Shown here: positions 6,634 to 15,473 of the stretch, in pieces
How positions within the stretch are numbered: the stretch's first letter is position 1
Layout of the letters: every line of letters starts with the position of its first letter
NCBI GenBank assembly: GCA_900543305.1
Contig: UQQZ01000023.1
Coordinates: 1 to 34,874 of the forward strand
Source: an uncultured Oscillospiraceae bacterium
Lineage (GTDB): Bacteria > Bacillota > Clostridia > Oscillospirales > Acutalibacteraceae
DNA length: 34,874 nucleotides
Reading direction: 5' to 3'
Made by a program: the position numbers and the translations under genes
The notes under the pieces: model-generated
Told to the model about the DNA's origin: nothing
Database searches by the model: none
What the model saw: only the letters and a program-made list of their open reading frames with translations

Positions 6634-8046
6634 TTATTCTGCTTCAAAATAGGCCTTGAATGCCTTAAAGGCCATGTACACATCCAGCTTCGAAACCACT
6701 TCAAAGGGAGAGTGCATGGAGAGCACCGGCACGCCTACGTCGATGACATCGGCGTTCATCCGGGAAATGTCCAGCGCCACGGTGCCGCCGCCGCCCTGGT
6801 CCACTTTGCCCAGTTCGCCGATCTGCCACAGCACATCGTTCTCGTCGAAAATCCGGCGCACCTGGCCCACAAATTCCGCATTGGCATCGTTGCTGCCGCC
6901 CTTGCCCCGGGATCCGGTATACTTGGCAACGCCAACGCCGCGATTCAGGTAGCAGGAGTTGCCAGCCTCAAAGGCGGAAGCGTAGGTGGGATCATAGGCT
7001 GCGGTCACGTCCGCAGACAGGCAGGTAGACTTGGAATACACATGGCGGGCTTCCAGATCCTCCGCCGCTGCCAGATCTGCCACAAAGTAGTTGAGGAACT
7101 CGGAAGCCAGGCCCGTATTGCCCACGCTGCCGATTTCTTCCTTATCTGCCAGCACGGTGATGGAGGTGTATTCCGGCGTCTTGCACTGGAAAATTGCCTC
7201 CAAGGCAGGATAGGCGCAAACACGGTCATCGTGGCCGTAGGCGCCGATCATGCTCCGGTCAAAGCCGATGTCCACAGCTTTGAAGGCGGGAACAAACTCG
7301 ATCTCCGCGGAGATCAGGTCGCTTTCCACAATCCCGTACTGCTCGTGGAGAATGTTCATGATGTTCAGCTTGAACAGCTGGTCCCCTTCTCCGTCGGTGA
7401 GAGGCAGGCTGCCCACCAGGATGTTCAAGTCCTCACCGGTGAAGGCTTCACCCAGCTTTTTGCCCAGCTGATCCTTGCCCAGATGGGGCAGAATATCCGT
7501 AATGCAGAACTGAGGATCTCCCTCTTTCTCGCCCACATTGACGGTGATCTCCTTCCCGTCCTTGCGCACGATCTTGCCGTGCATGGACAGGGGAATGGCA
7601 GTCCACTGATACTTCTTGATGCCGCCATAGTAGTGGGTCTTCAGCAGAGCCAGCTCATTGGCCTCATACAGAGGAATGGGCTTCAAGTCCACCCGGGGGC
7701 TGTCGATATGGGCGGCAGCAATACGCACGCCTTTCTTGGCGCCCTTTTTGCCGATCACTGCCAGACACATGGCCTTGCCCCGATTGTTGTAATACACCTT
7801 ATCGCCGGCCTTATATTTCTTCTCCGGATCAAAGGGCACAAAGCCGGCTTTCTCCGCGGCCTCTACCGCGAATGTCACCGTTTCCCGCTCGGTCTTGGCG
7901 GTGTTCAGAAAATCCTTGTATCCTTCGCAGAAGGCATCTGCTTTTTCCAATTCCTTGGCGCCTACTTTGGCTGCCCCGTGGGTACGGTCGCACAAGAGCT
8001 CTTTAGCCAGTTCCTTGGCGTCAATCTGTTCATTTTTCTTGGACAT
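6634..8046 (-). CDS. M18 family aminopeptidase
   Basis: Cytoplasmic dinuclear-zinc aminopeptidase of 470 residues, the usual M18 length, removing N-terminal residues (often acidic in this family) from peptides. Ligands are visible in order: H113 in AAAHIDSPR, D273 in YGHDDRVCAYP, the catalytic/ligand pair E303-E304 in DKEEIGSVG, D346 in SADV, and H445 in LSMHSPFEV. Start ATG at 8046 is preceded by AAGGAGG nine bases away; the longer open frame to 8097 adds 17 non-family residues. It lies downstream of the lytic transglycosylase gene with 108 bases between and a plausible own promoter overlapping that gene's stop. It closely resembles the clostridial 'probable M18 family aminopeptidase' type with the longer insert after the first His. 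Confidence 0.93.
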   Translation of the reverse strand: MSKKNEQIDAKELAKELLCDRTHGAAKVGAKELEKADAFCEGYKDFLNTAKTERETVTFAVEAAEKAGFVPFDPEKKYKAGDKVYYNNRGKAMCLAVIGKKGAKKGVRIAAAHIDSPRVDLKPIPLYEANELALLKTHYYGGIKKYQWTAIPLSMHGKIVRKDGKEITVNVGEKEGDPQFCITDILPHLGKDQLGKKLGEAFTGEDLNILVGSLPLTDGEGDQLFKLNIMNILHEQYGIVESDLISAEIEFVPAFKAVDIGFDRSMIGAYGHDDRVCAYPALEAIFQCKTPEYTSITVLADKEEIGSVGNTGLASEFLNYFVADLAAAEDLEARHVYSKSTCLSADVTAAYDPTYASAFEAGNSCYLNRGVGVAKYTGSRGKGGSNDANAEFVGQVRRIFDENDVLWQIGELGKVDQGGGGTVALDISRMNADVIDVGVPVLSMHSPFEVVSKLDVYMAFKAFKAYFEAE

Positions 8047-8129
8047 GACTCGTTTCCTCCTTCTATTTCTTTGAAGAAACCCCGCAAGGTCCCTCAACCT
8101 ATCTCTTTTTCATCCAACAGGTCTTTTCT

Positions 8130-8158
8130 ACTGTACCACGCCAGCAGGGAAAAATCAA
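8130..8158 (-). promoter_or_regulatory. Possible promoter of the M18 aminopeptidase gene
   Basis: On minus, TTGATT (8153-8158), a 17-base spacer and TACAGT (8130-8135) lie about 85 bases upstream of the start. The -35 box overlaps the stop codon of the preceding gene. Moderate match only. Confidence 0.35.
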
Positions 8159-8730
8159 CCGGTTCCCACACCTTCCGGGTACAACTGCCGGTAGATTTCC
8201 AGTGCCCGCCGCACTTTTTTCACATAGGCATCCGTTTCCGGATAGGGAATGGTGTGAAGGGTTTCTCCGTCGTGGGAATAGTTCCCGTCTTCCAACCACT
8301 GGCTCACGTTGCCCATACCGGCATTATAGGCCGCCAGGGCCACGTCCATCTCACCGTATTGATCCAGCAGCAATCGCAGCAGAGCACAGCCACAGTGCAG
8401 ATTGTCCCCGGGATCGAAAATGTCTCCCCCACCATCCTCCGGTGGGTACAGAGAAGCAATCCAGTCAAAGGTCTCCTGGGTCAGCTGCATCAATCCTCGT
8501 GCGTCCGCATGGGAGCATGCCTGGGGATCAAATCCGCTTTCCGTCTTGACCACCGCATACACCAAATAGGGATCCAATTGGAATTCCGCAGCCTCTCGTT
8601 CAATCAGCTGCCCATAGGCCCGGGGATACAAAAACCGCATCCCTGCCTCCACCAGCCGGGGCCCCACCAGCACTATGGCCACTGCCAAAACCGCTCCCAA
8701 AAGCACCGCTGTCAGACAGCCTTTCTTCAT
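8155..8730 (-). CDS. Membrane-anchored lytic transglycosylase (SLT domain)
   Basis: Cell-wall enzyme of 191 residues that cleaves peptidoglycan glycan strands. The N-terminus carries an uncleaved signal/anchor (about residues 7-24), so the catalytic domain faces outward. The goose-lysozyme-like SLT fold shows the catalytic glutamate E64 in VKTESGFDP, then ARGLMQLTQETFDWI, and AAYNAGMGNV (134-138 AYNAG), all hallmarks of family 1A transglycosylases. Its ATG overlaps the stop of the preceding Sua5-CoaE gene as ATGA, so translation is probably coupled. The family link is firm. The role may be wall remodelling during growth or sporulation; the neighbours (translation factors, CoA synthesis) give no hint. 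Confidence 0.9.
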   Translation of the reverse strand: MKKGCLTAVLLGAVLAVAIVLVGPRLVEAGMRFLYPRAYGQLIEREAAEFQLDPYLVYAVVKTESGFDPQACSHADARGLMQLTQETFDWIASLYPPEDGGGDIFDPGDNLHCGCALLRLLLDQYGEMDVALAAYNAGMGNVSQWLEDGNYSHDGETLHTIPYPETDAYVKKVRRALEIYRQLYPEGVGTG

Positions 8731-10352
8731 ACGCCTTGGCTCCCCACTTCATCCAGAAGTTCATGGAGGAAGGATTCCAGTGCCTCCTCCCAATGACTTC
8801 CCGGCCCGTTGTCCACCACCCAATCTGCTTTGGCGGTGTAAAATTCCGGTGCCGGTTGGGCATCTAACCGCTCCAATGCCCGCTCTTCCGTCAGGCCATC
8901 CCGGCGAAGAATCCGGGCAAGCCGCTCTTCCCGGGGAGCGTCCACCACCAGAATCCGGGAACAGGCACTGTCCAGGCCCGACTCAAAGAGCGTGGGTGCG
9001 TCCAACACGATTCCCCGGTATCCCTGAGCTTCCCCCTCTGCCATAAGCTGGCGGATTCGGCGGAGAATCCTAGGAAAGGTGATCTCTCCCAGCTTTCCCC
9101 GGGCCTCTTGGGAAGCAAACGCCTGCCGGGCCAGCTCCGCCCGGTCCAGGGTCCCTTCCCGAAGCACCTGGGATCCAAAAGCTTCGGCCAGTTCCCGCAG
9201 GCACTCCCCGTCGTAAACGGCGGGGCTGCGAGTTTGGGCGTCACAGTCGATCCAATAGAATCCCCGTTTGCGCAGGTATTCCCCCACTGTGGATTTTCCC
9301 GCTCCAGTAGGCCCCGTCAATCCTAGAATATGATGGTTTTTGGGATTTATCACTGTAAATCCCGCCGCTCGGATCAGCCGGTTGTACACCGCCAATCCCA
9401 CCCCCCGTTTGGAGGGCATTCGGGCGTACACTTTTTTGGCGCCCTTTTCGTCCAGCTGGTGAAGAGACGTAAACAGCTTGTGGGCCTGGGAAGCGCCATC
9501 ATACCGGCTGCCGTAGGAAATACAGGGCACCTGCAAATAGGGCTCATCCTCCTGGAAACAAAGGGCCCAGGCATCACCTTTGGAATTGACGTAGTCCCGG
9601 TATTCCTCTGGGGAAGCGTCCACGATCACCACTTGGGCTGCCGGGGAGTAATGCTTATATTTCATGCCTGGGGACGCTGCCCGCTTGCCTTCCGCCAAAC
9701 GATGCAGCACGGCGGGGTCCACTTCCACCTGGCCCAATACCTGCCGCAGCTGGGCCAGAGTAATGCCTCCCGGACGGAGAATCCGAGGGGTCCCCTCCGC
9801 CAGGGTCAACACCGTGGACTCCACTCCCACTGCGCAGTCTCCTCCATCCAGCAGAGCATCTACCCGACCGGTCAGATCCTCCTGCACATGGCGAAACGTG
9901 GTGGGGCTGGGCTTTCCGGAAAGGTTGGCCGAGGGCGCAGCCAAGGGCACCCCCGCCGCTTCAATCACGGCCCGGGCTATGGGGTGAGAGGGACAGCGAA
10001 CTGCCACCGTCTCCAACCCGCCGCTGGTCTCCCGGGGAATCCGGTCCGACTTGGGAAGGATGATGGTTAAGGGGCCTGGCCAAAATGCCTGTGCCAACTG
10101 TTTGGCCGCTTCCGGCACCTCCCGCACCAAAGGAGCCAGCTGGTCCACATGGCTGATGTGAACAATGAGCGGATTATCCGAAGGCCGCCCTTTTGCCGCG
10201 TAGATTTTTTTCACTGTGGAGCCGTCCAGGGCATTTCCCGCCAAACCGTACACAGTTTCCGTGGGAATGGCCACAAGTCCTCCTTGCCGGAGAATCACTC
10301 CCGCCTTTTGGATGTCCTCCGGCTTTTTGCCGTCTAAAAGGATGGTTTCCAT
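8727..10352 (-). CDS. Fusion of L-threonylcarbamoyladenylate synthase (Sua5/TsaC) and dephospho-CoA kinase (CoaE)
   Basis: One continuous 541-residue frame carries two housekeeping enzymes. Residues 1 to about 200 form the YrdC/TsaC domain, which makes threonylcarbamoyl-AMP for tRNA t6A: AIPTETVYGLAGNA, AAKGRPSDNPL, VAVRCPSHP and APSANLSGKPSPT are visible. The KYKHYSP linker and Sua5 C-terminal domain follow (about 231-335). From about 341 to the end is CoaE, which phosphorylates dephospho-CoA in the last step of CoA synthesis: P-loop GPTGAGKST (347-355), DCDA, GIVLDAPTLFESG, and the Arg-rich lid RILRRDGLTEERALERLDAQ. Both halves look full-length. Start ATG at 10352 follows GCGGGTGA; a GTG three codons upstream is an alternative. 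It sits 16 bases after prfA, and its stop overlaps the transglycosylase start. A Sua5 next to prfA is common in Firmicutes; the CoaE fusion is the unusual part. Confidence 0.9.
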   Translation of the reverse strand: METILLDGKKPEDIQKAGVILRQGGLVAIPTETVYGLAGNALDGSTVKKIYAAKGRPSDNPLIVHISHVDQLAPLVREVPEAAKQLAQAFWPGPLTIILPKSDRIPRETSGGLETVAVRCPSHPIARAVIEAAGVPLAAPSANLSGKPSPTTFRHVQEDLTGRVDALLDGGDCAVGVESTVLTLAEGTPRILRPGGITLAQLRQVLGQVEVDPAVLHRLAEGKRAASPGMKYKHYSPAAQVVIVDASPEEYRDYVNSKGDAWALCFQEDEPYLQVPCISYGSRYDGASQAHKLFTSLHQLDEKGAKKVYARMPSKRGVGLAVYNRLIRAAGFTVINPKNHHILGLTGPTGAGKSTVGEYLRKRGFYWIDCDAQTRSPAVYDGECLRELAEAFGSQVLREGTLDRAELARQAFASQEARGKLGEITFPRILRRIRQLMAEGEAQGYRGIVLDAPTLFESGLDSACSRILVVDAPREERLARILRRDGLTEERALERLDAQPAPEFYTAKADWVVDNGPGSHWEEALESFLHELLDEVGSQGV

Positions 10353-10368
10353 CTCTGTCACCCGCTTT

Positions 10369-11439
10369 CTATCCTTGGGAGTCCTCCAACTGCGCCGCTC
10401 GGTCCGCCGCAACCAGACTGTCGATGATTTCATCCAGGGAGCCTCCCAGCACTTCTTCCAGCTTGTAAAGGGTCAGGCCAATCCGATGGTCCGTCACCCG
10501 GGCTTGCGGAAAATTATAGGTTCGAATTCGCTCGGAACGGTCCCCTGTGCCCACCTGACTGCGCCGTTCCTGGGCCACTTGGGCGTTGGCTTTTTCCCGC
10601 TCTTGGCTCAGCAACCGAGCCCGCAGCACTTTCAGAGCTTTGTCCTTGTTCTTATACTGGCTCCGTTCATCCTGACATTCCACCACCATCCCTGTGGGTA
10701 AGTGGGTGATCCGAATGGCAGAAGAGGTCTTATTGATGTGCTGGCCTCCCGCTCCGCTGGAACGGAAGGTGTCAATCTGCAGATCTTTGGGATCGATTTC
10801 CACCTCCACTTCTTCCGCCTCGGGCAAAACTGCCACCGTGGCCGTAGAGGTGTGGATCCGGCCCTGGGCCTCTGTTTCCGGCACACGCTGCACCCGATGG
10901 ACGCCGCTTTCGTATTTCAGCCGGGAATAGGCTCCTTCCCCGTCAATGAGGAAACTGACTTCCTTAAATCCTCCCAGCTCCGTCTCATTAAGGCTGACAA
11001 TCTCCGTTTTCCAGCCCTTTTTCTCTGCGTAACTGGTGTACATCCGATACAGGTTGTAGGCAAACAGTGCCGCCTCTTCCCCGCCTGCTCCTCCGCGGAT
11101 TTCCACAATCACGTTTTTCTCGTCATTGGGATCTTTGGGCAGCAGCAAAATCTTCAGCTGCTCTTCCAACTGGGAAAGCGTTTCGCTCTTTTCCTTGATC
11201 TCCTCCTGGGCCATTTCCCGCAATTCCCGCTGATCGGCCTCTTCCAGGAGTTCCTTGGCTCCCGCCAAGTCTGCCTCACAGTGCCGGTACGCCCGGTAAG
11301 TCTCCACAATGGGCTCAATTTCCTTGTGTTCCTTCATCAGGGACGCGTACAACTCCCGATCCCCCGCAGTCTGGGGATCGTACAACTTCATGGTCAACTC
11401 TTCATAGCGGTGTTCAAACACCTGTAAGTTTTCAAACAA
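10369..11439 (-). CDS. prfA: Peptide chain release factor 1
   Basis: Class I release factor of 356 residues, recognising UAA and UAG and triggering peptide release on the ribosome. The codon-reading tripeptide is PET (187-189) in HRVQRVPETEAQGRIHTST, and the catalytic GGQ (231-233) lies in SGAGGQHINKTSS. Its glutamine would be methylated by PrmC, which is not in this window. I chose a TTG start at 11439, giving the typical MFENLQVFEHRYEEL N-terminus and normal length; the only RBS-like stretch, AGGAAAGG, lies 11 bases upstream, rather far. A TTG ten codons upstream is possible. It follows a DUF951 gene by 54 bases and precedes the Sua5-CoaE gene by 16, so these are one operon. Confidence 0.96.
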   Translation of the reverse strand: MFENLQVFEHRYEELTMKLYDPQTAGDRELYASLMKEHKEIEPIVETYRAYRHCEADLAGAKELLEEADQRELREMAQEEIKEKSETLSQLEEQLKILLLPKDPNDEKNVIVEIRGGAGGEEAALFAYNLYRMYTSYAEKKGWKTEIVSLNETELGGFKEVSFLIDGEGAYSRLKYESGVHRVQRVPETEAQGRIHTSTATVAVLPEAEEVEVEIDPKDLQIDTFRSSGAGGQHINKTSSAIRITHLPTGMVVECQDERSQYKNKDKALKVLRARLLSQEREKANAQVAQERRSQVGTGDRSERIRTYNFPQARVTDHRIGLTLYKLEEVLGGSLDEIIDSLVAADRAAQLEDSQG

Positions 11440-11493
11440 AATGCATCCAGCCTTTCCTGTTTTCTGCAAAATATCCCGCTGAAAACAGACTGG

Positions 11494-11685
11494 CTACTCT
11501 TCCTCCTCCCGGCGGAGGATCTTCTTGATGTTCTTTTCACATTTGAGCCGGGGAATCATCACTTCCCGGCCGCATCCATTGCACCTGATCTTGAAATCCA
11601 TCCCCGACCGCAGCACGGTGAATTCCAGGCTGCCGCAGGGATGGGGCTTTTTCATGCGCAGCACATCGCCTACGCGGACATCCAT
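11494..11685 (-). CDS. DUF951 family small protein
   Basis: A 63-residue protein matching DUF951: MDVRVGDVLRMKKPHPCGS, then IRCNGCGREVMIPR. A lone Cys in KPHPCG and a CxxC (CNGC) suggest a small zinc-ribbon or RNA-binding fold; the function is unknown. The internal ATG at 11685 is better spaced from AAAGGA than the ATG at 11694, which overlaps it. It is the first gene of the operon that continues with prfA and sua5-coaE. Confidence 0.85.
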   Translation of the reverse strand: MDVRVGDVLRMKKPHPCGSLEFTVLRSGMDFKIRCNGCGREVMIPRLKCEKNIKKILRREEEE

Positions 11686-11719
11686 TTCGCTCATCCTTTC
11701 GGGAAAATACTAAGTCGTT

Positions 11720-11748
11720 ATTATACACCATTTCCCTGCCTTTTGCAA
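11720..11748 (-). promoter_or_regulatory. Promoter of the DUF951-prfA operon
   Basis: On minus, TTGCAA (11743-11748), a 17-base spacer and a perfect TATAAT (11720-11725) end 34 bases before the DUF951 start. This is one of the best promoter matches in the window. Confidence 0.7.
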
Positions 11749-11749
11749 A

Positions 11750-11785
11750 GGAAAGAGCGTCCCGGGAAAAAAATCCCCGAGACGC
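11750..11785 (-). terminator. Terminator of the cdaA-cdaR operon
   Basis: A long stem, GCGTC plus CGGG pairing with CCCCG plus GACGC (about 11757-11767 and 11774-11785), is followed on minus by TCTTTCCTTT. It lies 39 bases beyond the cdaR stop. Its tail runs into the -35 box of the next operon's promoter, so the two signals are packed back to back. Confidence 0.65.
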
Positions 11786-11824
11786 CCTTCTTTTCTCATA
11801 GATCGGTTCCTGCCGGAAAACGCC

Positions 11825-13225
11825 CTACTCCTGAGGCGTTGCCGCTACCCCTTCCCGGGCAGATGCCGAAGCGGCAGACACGGACCCCTGGGAGAAGGTC
11901 ACAGAAACCGTATAATCTCCCCCTACCCAACAGGAATCTGCCAAATTGCCAGTCAACGCCACAGTGGCAGGCACTTCCACGGTGCCTGTCCGATCCTGGA
12001 AGTTGCTCAGGTCCACCTGCACCGAGAGAGAATCTCCCGTCACTCGGGTCACCTGGGCTTCCGGACCCAGAACCGTCACTTCCAGGGAAGTGGTGGTCAA
12101 ATCTACGGACTTGGAGGAAGGCGGGTTCAAAATTTGGGTACTGGCCAGATTGGTGGTCACCACCGCAGTTTCGTAGCCGTTGAGGTTAACCGTCACGGTG
12201 GCAGTGCTCATATTTTCGTCTCCCACCGCGCTGATGTTTCTCACCCCGGACGGCAAGGGAATCTCAGCGGAGAAGGTATTGCTGGTCCCCGCTTCCAGCT
12301 GGCTGAAGTCGATTACCGTATTCAGCTGGATCTCACTGACGCCGGCCAAGGTGTCCGAAGGCCCTGCAATGGTAATTTCCGCAGGCTCCACCTGGATCCG
12401 GGACTGGGAGAAGCCCTGGGGCTCGTGGAGCGTGGGGGCCACCAGACGCACCGTCTTGGTGGGGGTAACGGGAATGGTCACATCTACGCTTTCCACATTC
12501 ATGGAAAGATACAACCCATCCACATTGGTGATTTCCTGATTATCCTGGTCGTACAGAACCAGTGGGCAAGTCAGTTTTGTGTCCTCCTTCAAGGGGGAAT
12601 CCACCTGGTAGCTGACGGCCACCCGGCTCACCCGGTTTACCGAAGACTCGGGTCCAGAAATGGTCACGTTGTCCGCGGAGAGGATGGGAGTGGTGGCATA
12701 GTACCCGTTTTCGGAGCTGTACTGAATATCGCTTTCAATGGGAAGATTGACCTCCCGGTAACGGTCATATTCCACCGTCACTTCGCTGGGATTGACATTG
12801 ACAATCTCATAGCTTGCCATGGCAGTCTGCTTCACGGCAGTGACAGGCAAGGTCATCTTTTGCAGAGTATTCCCCTCCACCTTGGTGGAAGTGGGATTTA
12901 AAGTGACCGACACTTCAAAATCGCTGGCTGTCAACTGGCTGGTGAGCATATTGTTTCCCGAGACCTCCAAGTCCACCGAGTCATAGGACATGTGGAAAAT
13001 CTGAAGACCTTCCTCTTCCGCTGCTGCGGAAAGCCGGGTCTCAATGGGCACATCGCTGATGGTGATTCCCCGTTCGCTGCTGCTTGCCGCAACCAGGAAC
13101 CAGGATACCACCGCTACCACCAGGGAAAAAACCAGCACAAAGGTGTTGTGGTAAAAGATCTTGCCGATGTCGATCCTGTGCTTTTTCTTTTCAGGATGTT
13201 CCGAACGCTTTTTTTCTTCGCTCAT
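11825..13225 (-). CDS. cdaR: CdaR, YbbR-domain regulator of diadenylate cyclase
   Basis: A 465-residue protein with a charged N-terminus, one membrane segment (about 26-47, in NTFVLVFSLVVAVVSWFLVA) and a long external region made of about four YbbR repeats. Repeat signatures recur as VxVxGPxxxVxxV patterns, e.g. VTISGPESSVNRV, ITIAGPSDTLAGV and VTVLGPEAQVTRV. CdaR binds and modulates CdaA. The ATG at 13225 is four bases after the cdaA stop, with AAGGGGG upstream, so the two are one operon. glmM, which often follows in Firmicutes, is absent: a terminator and an unrelated operon come next. The C-terminus is Ala/Ser-rich. Confidence 0.9.
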   Translation of the reverse strand: MSEEKKRSEHPEKKKHRIDIGKIFYHNTFVLVFSLVVAVVSWFLVAASSSERGITISDVPIETRLSAAAEEEGLQIFHMSYDSVDLEVSGNNMLTSQLTASDFEVSVTLNPTSTKVEGNTLQKMTLPVTAVKQTAMASYEIVNVNPSEVTVEYDRYREVNLPIESDIQYSSENGYYATTPILSADNVTISGPESSVNRVSRVAVSYQVDSPLKEDTKLTCPLVLYDQDNQEITNVDGLYLSMNVESVDVTIPVTPTKTVRLVAPTLHEPQGFSQSRIQVEPAEITIAGPSDTLAGVSEIQLNTVIDFSQLEAGTSNTFSAEIPLPSGVRNISAVGDENMSTATVTVNLNGYETAVVTTNLASTQILNPPSSKSVDLTTTSLEVTVLGPEAQVTRVTGDSLSVQVDLSNFQDRTGTVEVPATVALTGNLADSCWVGGDYTVSVTFSQGSVSAASASAREGVAATPQE

Positions 13226-13229
13226 CGGA

Positions 13230-14135
13230 TCATTCCCCCTTTCTGGACGTGGCAGAGCCAAAGCCCAGTTTGCCCAGGATCCGCTTGCCGCCAGAGGTAT
13301 CTTCCGTGGAACCGATCAGGGTATTCTCCAGCACCTCCCGCAGAGAGAGACGGTTATAATTGCGGGTAAGCTTTCCTTCCATGGCAATGGAAATCTGTCC
13401 GGTCTCCTCGGAAACCACCACAACCACCGCGTCGGAATTTTCACTCATGCCCAGGGCCGCCCGATGCCGGGTGCCCAGTTCGGCGCTCACATTCTCATTG
13501 CTGGTCAAGGGCAAAATACAGCCTGCCGCGTAAATTTGCCCTTCTCGGATAATCATGGCCCCATCGTGCAGGGGGGCTTTGTTGAAGAAAATATTCCCGA
13601 TCAGTTGGGCAGAAGGAGCTGCTTCCACCACGGTGCCCGTGGCCACAATTTCCCCCAACTTGGTTTGCCGCTCGAAGACGATCAGAGCCCCCATGCGCAG
13701 CTGCTGAAGGATCTGGGTGGCATCTACCACCCCTTCAATGGCTTCCCGGACGGCTGCCTTACCCTCTTCCTTGTCTTTGACCCCTACAGCGCTGACCAGG
13801 GACTGGGCCACTTTGCTGTGCCCCACCTGCTCCAGGGCTTTCCGGATCTCCGGCTGAAAGAGGATCACTACAATGACAATACCGGACTGGAGGAAGGCCC
13901 GGAGAATTTGGTTGAGCATCAATAAGTCAAACTGGTAGGAAATCAGGAACAGCACCACCAGTAAAATAATTCCCTTGACAAGCTGCCCTGCCCGTGTTTC
14001 CCGCACCAGCTTGATGGCGCTGTAGAGCAGCACTGTGACAATTGCCACATCGATGGCGTCCTTAAAGGTGAATTGACGGGCCAGGGCCAGGATCGTCTGA
14101 CCTGTCTGGGCAATATAATTCATCGCCGACTCCAT
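13230..14135 (-). CDS. cdaA: Diadenylate cyclase CdaA (c-di-AMP synthase)
   Basis: Membrane enzyme of 301 residues that makes cyclic di-AMP from two ATP; this messenger controls potassium, osmotic balance and wall metabolism. Three hydrophobic segments occupy about residues 26-95, followed by the DAC domain. The catalytic DGA motif (191-193) lies in NKAPLHDGAMII and the RHR motif (223-225) in GTRHRAALGMSE; both are intact. Start ATG at 14135 has GAGAGGGGGG upstream; the ATG four codons inside is an alternative. First gene of the cdaA-cdaR operon. A hairpin at 14185-14214 lies in the 150-base gap upstream. Confidence 0.96.
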   Translation of the reverse strand: MESAMNYIAQTGQTILALARQFTFKDAIDVAIVTVLLYSAIKLVRETRAGQLVKGIILLVVLFLISYQFDLLMLNQILRAFLQSGIVIVVILFQPEIRKALEQVGHSKVAQSLVSAVGVKDKEEGKAAVREAIEGVVDATQILQQLRMGALIVFERQTKLGEIVATGTVVEAAPSAQLIGNIFFNKAPLHDGAMIIREGQIYAAGCILPLTSNENVSAELGTRHRAALGMSENSDAVVVVVSEETGQISIAMEGKLTRNYNRLSLREVLENTLIGSTEDTSGGKRILGKLGFGSATSRKGE

Positions 14136-14184
14136 GGCCGTCCCCCCTCTCTTTTCAACTTGTTCTCCCTGGAAAACATCCGAA

Positions 14185-14214
14185 ATGCCGCGCCAGCATC
14201 TGCCCGCGCGGCAT
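14185..14214 (-). terminator. Hairpin between the aminotransferase gene and cdaA, possible terminator
   Basis: A nine-pair perfect stem, ATGCCGCGC / GCGCGGCAT (14185-14193 and 14206-14214), is followed on minus by TTTCGGATGTTTTCC. The U tract is poor, so it may be a weak terminator of the upstream aminotransferase gene or a structured cdaA leader. Confidence 0.4.
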
Positions 14215-14285
14215 CCAACTGCTTTTCAGAGTTATTTTATCATAAACCATCCGCAAAAAAAAGACTTTTTGTGGATTCTTCAAAA

Positions 14286-15473
14286 TTATTCCCCCATTTT
14301 CCCCAGGGAATGGGAGTATTTTTCCTTCCAGCTGCAGAGCCGGGAAATCCGGAACACCAGGGTATCCAGCTCCTCCTTCCGGGTAAACCAGGAGGGGGAA
14401 ACGCGCACCGTTCCAGTTTCCAGGGTTCCCATTTTTTCGTGGGCCAAAGGCGCGCAGTGAAGACCGCATCGGACGGCAATTCCGCTTTTCGCCAAGGCTT
14501 CCCCCACCTCTTCGCTGGGAAGCCCTTCCACGTTAAAGGAAAGCACCGGCACAAACCAGGGTTCCTCCGGAAGCGGAGTGTAAAGGGTTACCCCTTTCAC
14601 CTTCGAGAGCCGGTGGTGGAGATATCGAAGTTTTTCCAGCTCCTCCCGGCAAATCCGCTCTACCCCCTGGCGGCGGACAAAGTCCATCCCGGCTCCCAAT
14701 CCCAGCAAGCCGGGCACATTCTGAGTTCCGCTTTCAAAGCGCTCAGGGGGATCTTCCGGTTGTTGGAAACTCCGAGACTGGGTTCCCGTGCCCCCTTCCA
14801 CCAATGTTCCCAAAGGCTGGGTGGGATCCCGCAACACCAAAAGGCCCGTTCCCATGGGCCCATATAACCCCTTGTGACCTGCACAGCACAGAAAATCGAT
14901 GCCGCTTTCCTCCAAATGGATGGGAATCAGCCCCGCTCCCTGGGCGGCATCCACACAGACTTTGGCTCCATACTGGTGAGCCAGAGCGGTGATTCGCTCT
15001 ACGGGAACACGAATTCCAAACACGTTGGAAGCCATGGTACACACCACCAATTTGGTTTTGGGTCCCATGGCTTTCCGAAAATGATCCAAGGTGGCGTCGT
15101 TGTCCCCCAGAACCACTTGAGCCACTGTAAAGGTAATTCCCTTGCTCTCTTTCAGAGCCGTAAGAGGCCGGGTCACCGCGTTGTGCTCCAGGTCGGAAAT
15201 TACCACATGGTCTCCCGGATTCAGGCTTCCCTTGAGGACCAGGTTGATAGCCTGGGTACAACTAGGCTGAAACAGGACGCACTCGGGTCCGGAAGCTCCA
15301 AAAAAGGAGGCTGCCTCTTTTCGCACCTCGTAGAGGGCCTGGGTGGTGCGCAGGCACATGGCATATCCGCTCCGGCCGGGATTGGCTCCAAATTCCGTCA
15401 TGGCACGCTGCATCTCCCGGCGCACTGCCAGGGGTTTGGGGAAGGTGGTGGCGCTGTTGTCCAGGTAGATCAT
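14286..15473 (-). CDS. Class-V aminotransferase, cysteine desulfurase / selenocysteine lyase type
   Basis: PLP enzyme of 395 residues that removes sulfur or selenium from (seleno)cysteine as a protein-bound persulfide. Visible features are MIYLDNSATTFPKP at the start, VDAAQGAG with the PLP-binding Asp (D175), the Schiff-base lysine K201 in CAGHKGLYGP, and the active-site cysteine region RCGLHCAPLAH (C336/C340). The sequence type resembles the EF2568-like subfamily, described in selenium-linked gene clusters, rather than NifS or SufS of Fe-S assembly; no sufU, iscU or mnmA is adjacent. The ATG overlaps the stop of the DUF3343 gene (ATGA) with AGGAGGGGG upstream, so the two are translationally coupled. 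The partner supports a sulfur/selenium transfer role (inference). Confidence 0.87.
   Translation of the reverse strand: MIYLDNSATTFPKPLAVRREMQRAMTEFGANPGRSGYAMCLRTTQALYEVRKEAASFFGASGPECVLFQPSCTQAINLVLKGSLNPGDHVVISDLEHNAVTRPLTALKESKGITFTVAQVVLGDNDATLDHFRKAMGPKTKLVVCTMASNVFGIRVPVERITALAHQYGAKVCVDAAQGAGLIPIHLEESGIDFLCCAGHKGLYGPMGTGLLVLRDPTQPLGTLVEGGTGTQSRSFQQPEDPPERFESGTQNVPGLLGLGAGMDFVRRQGVERICREELEKLRYLHHRLSKVKGVTLYTPLPEEPWFVPVLSFNVEGLPSEEVGEALAKSGIAVRCGLHCAPLAHEKMGTLETGTVRVSPSWFTRKEELDTLVFRISRLCSWKEKYSHSLGKMGE

Noticed and set aside
6535..8796. A 753-codon open frame on plus
   Set aside because: Antisense shadow of the M18 aminopeptidase and transglycosylase genes, without a ribosome site or recognisable domain.
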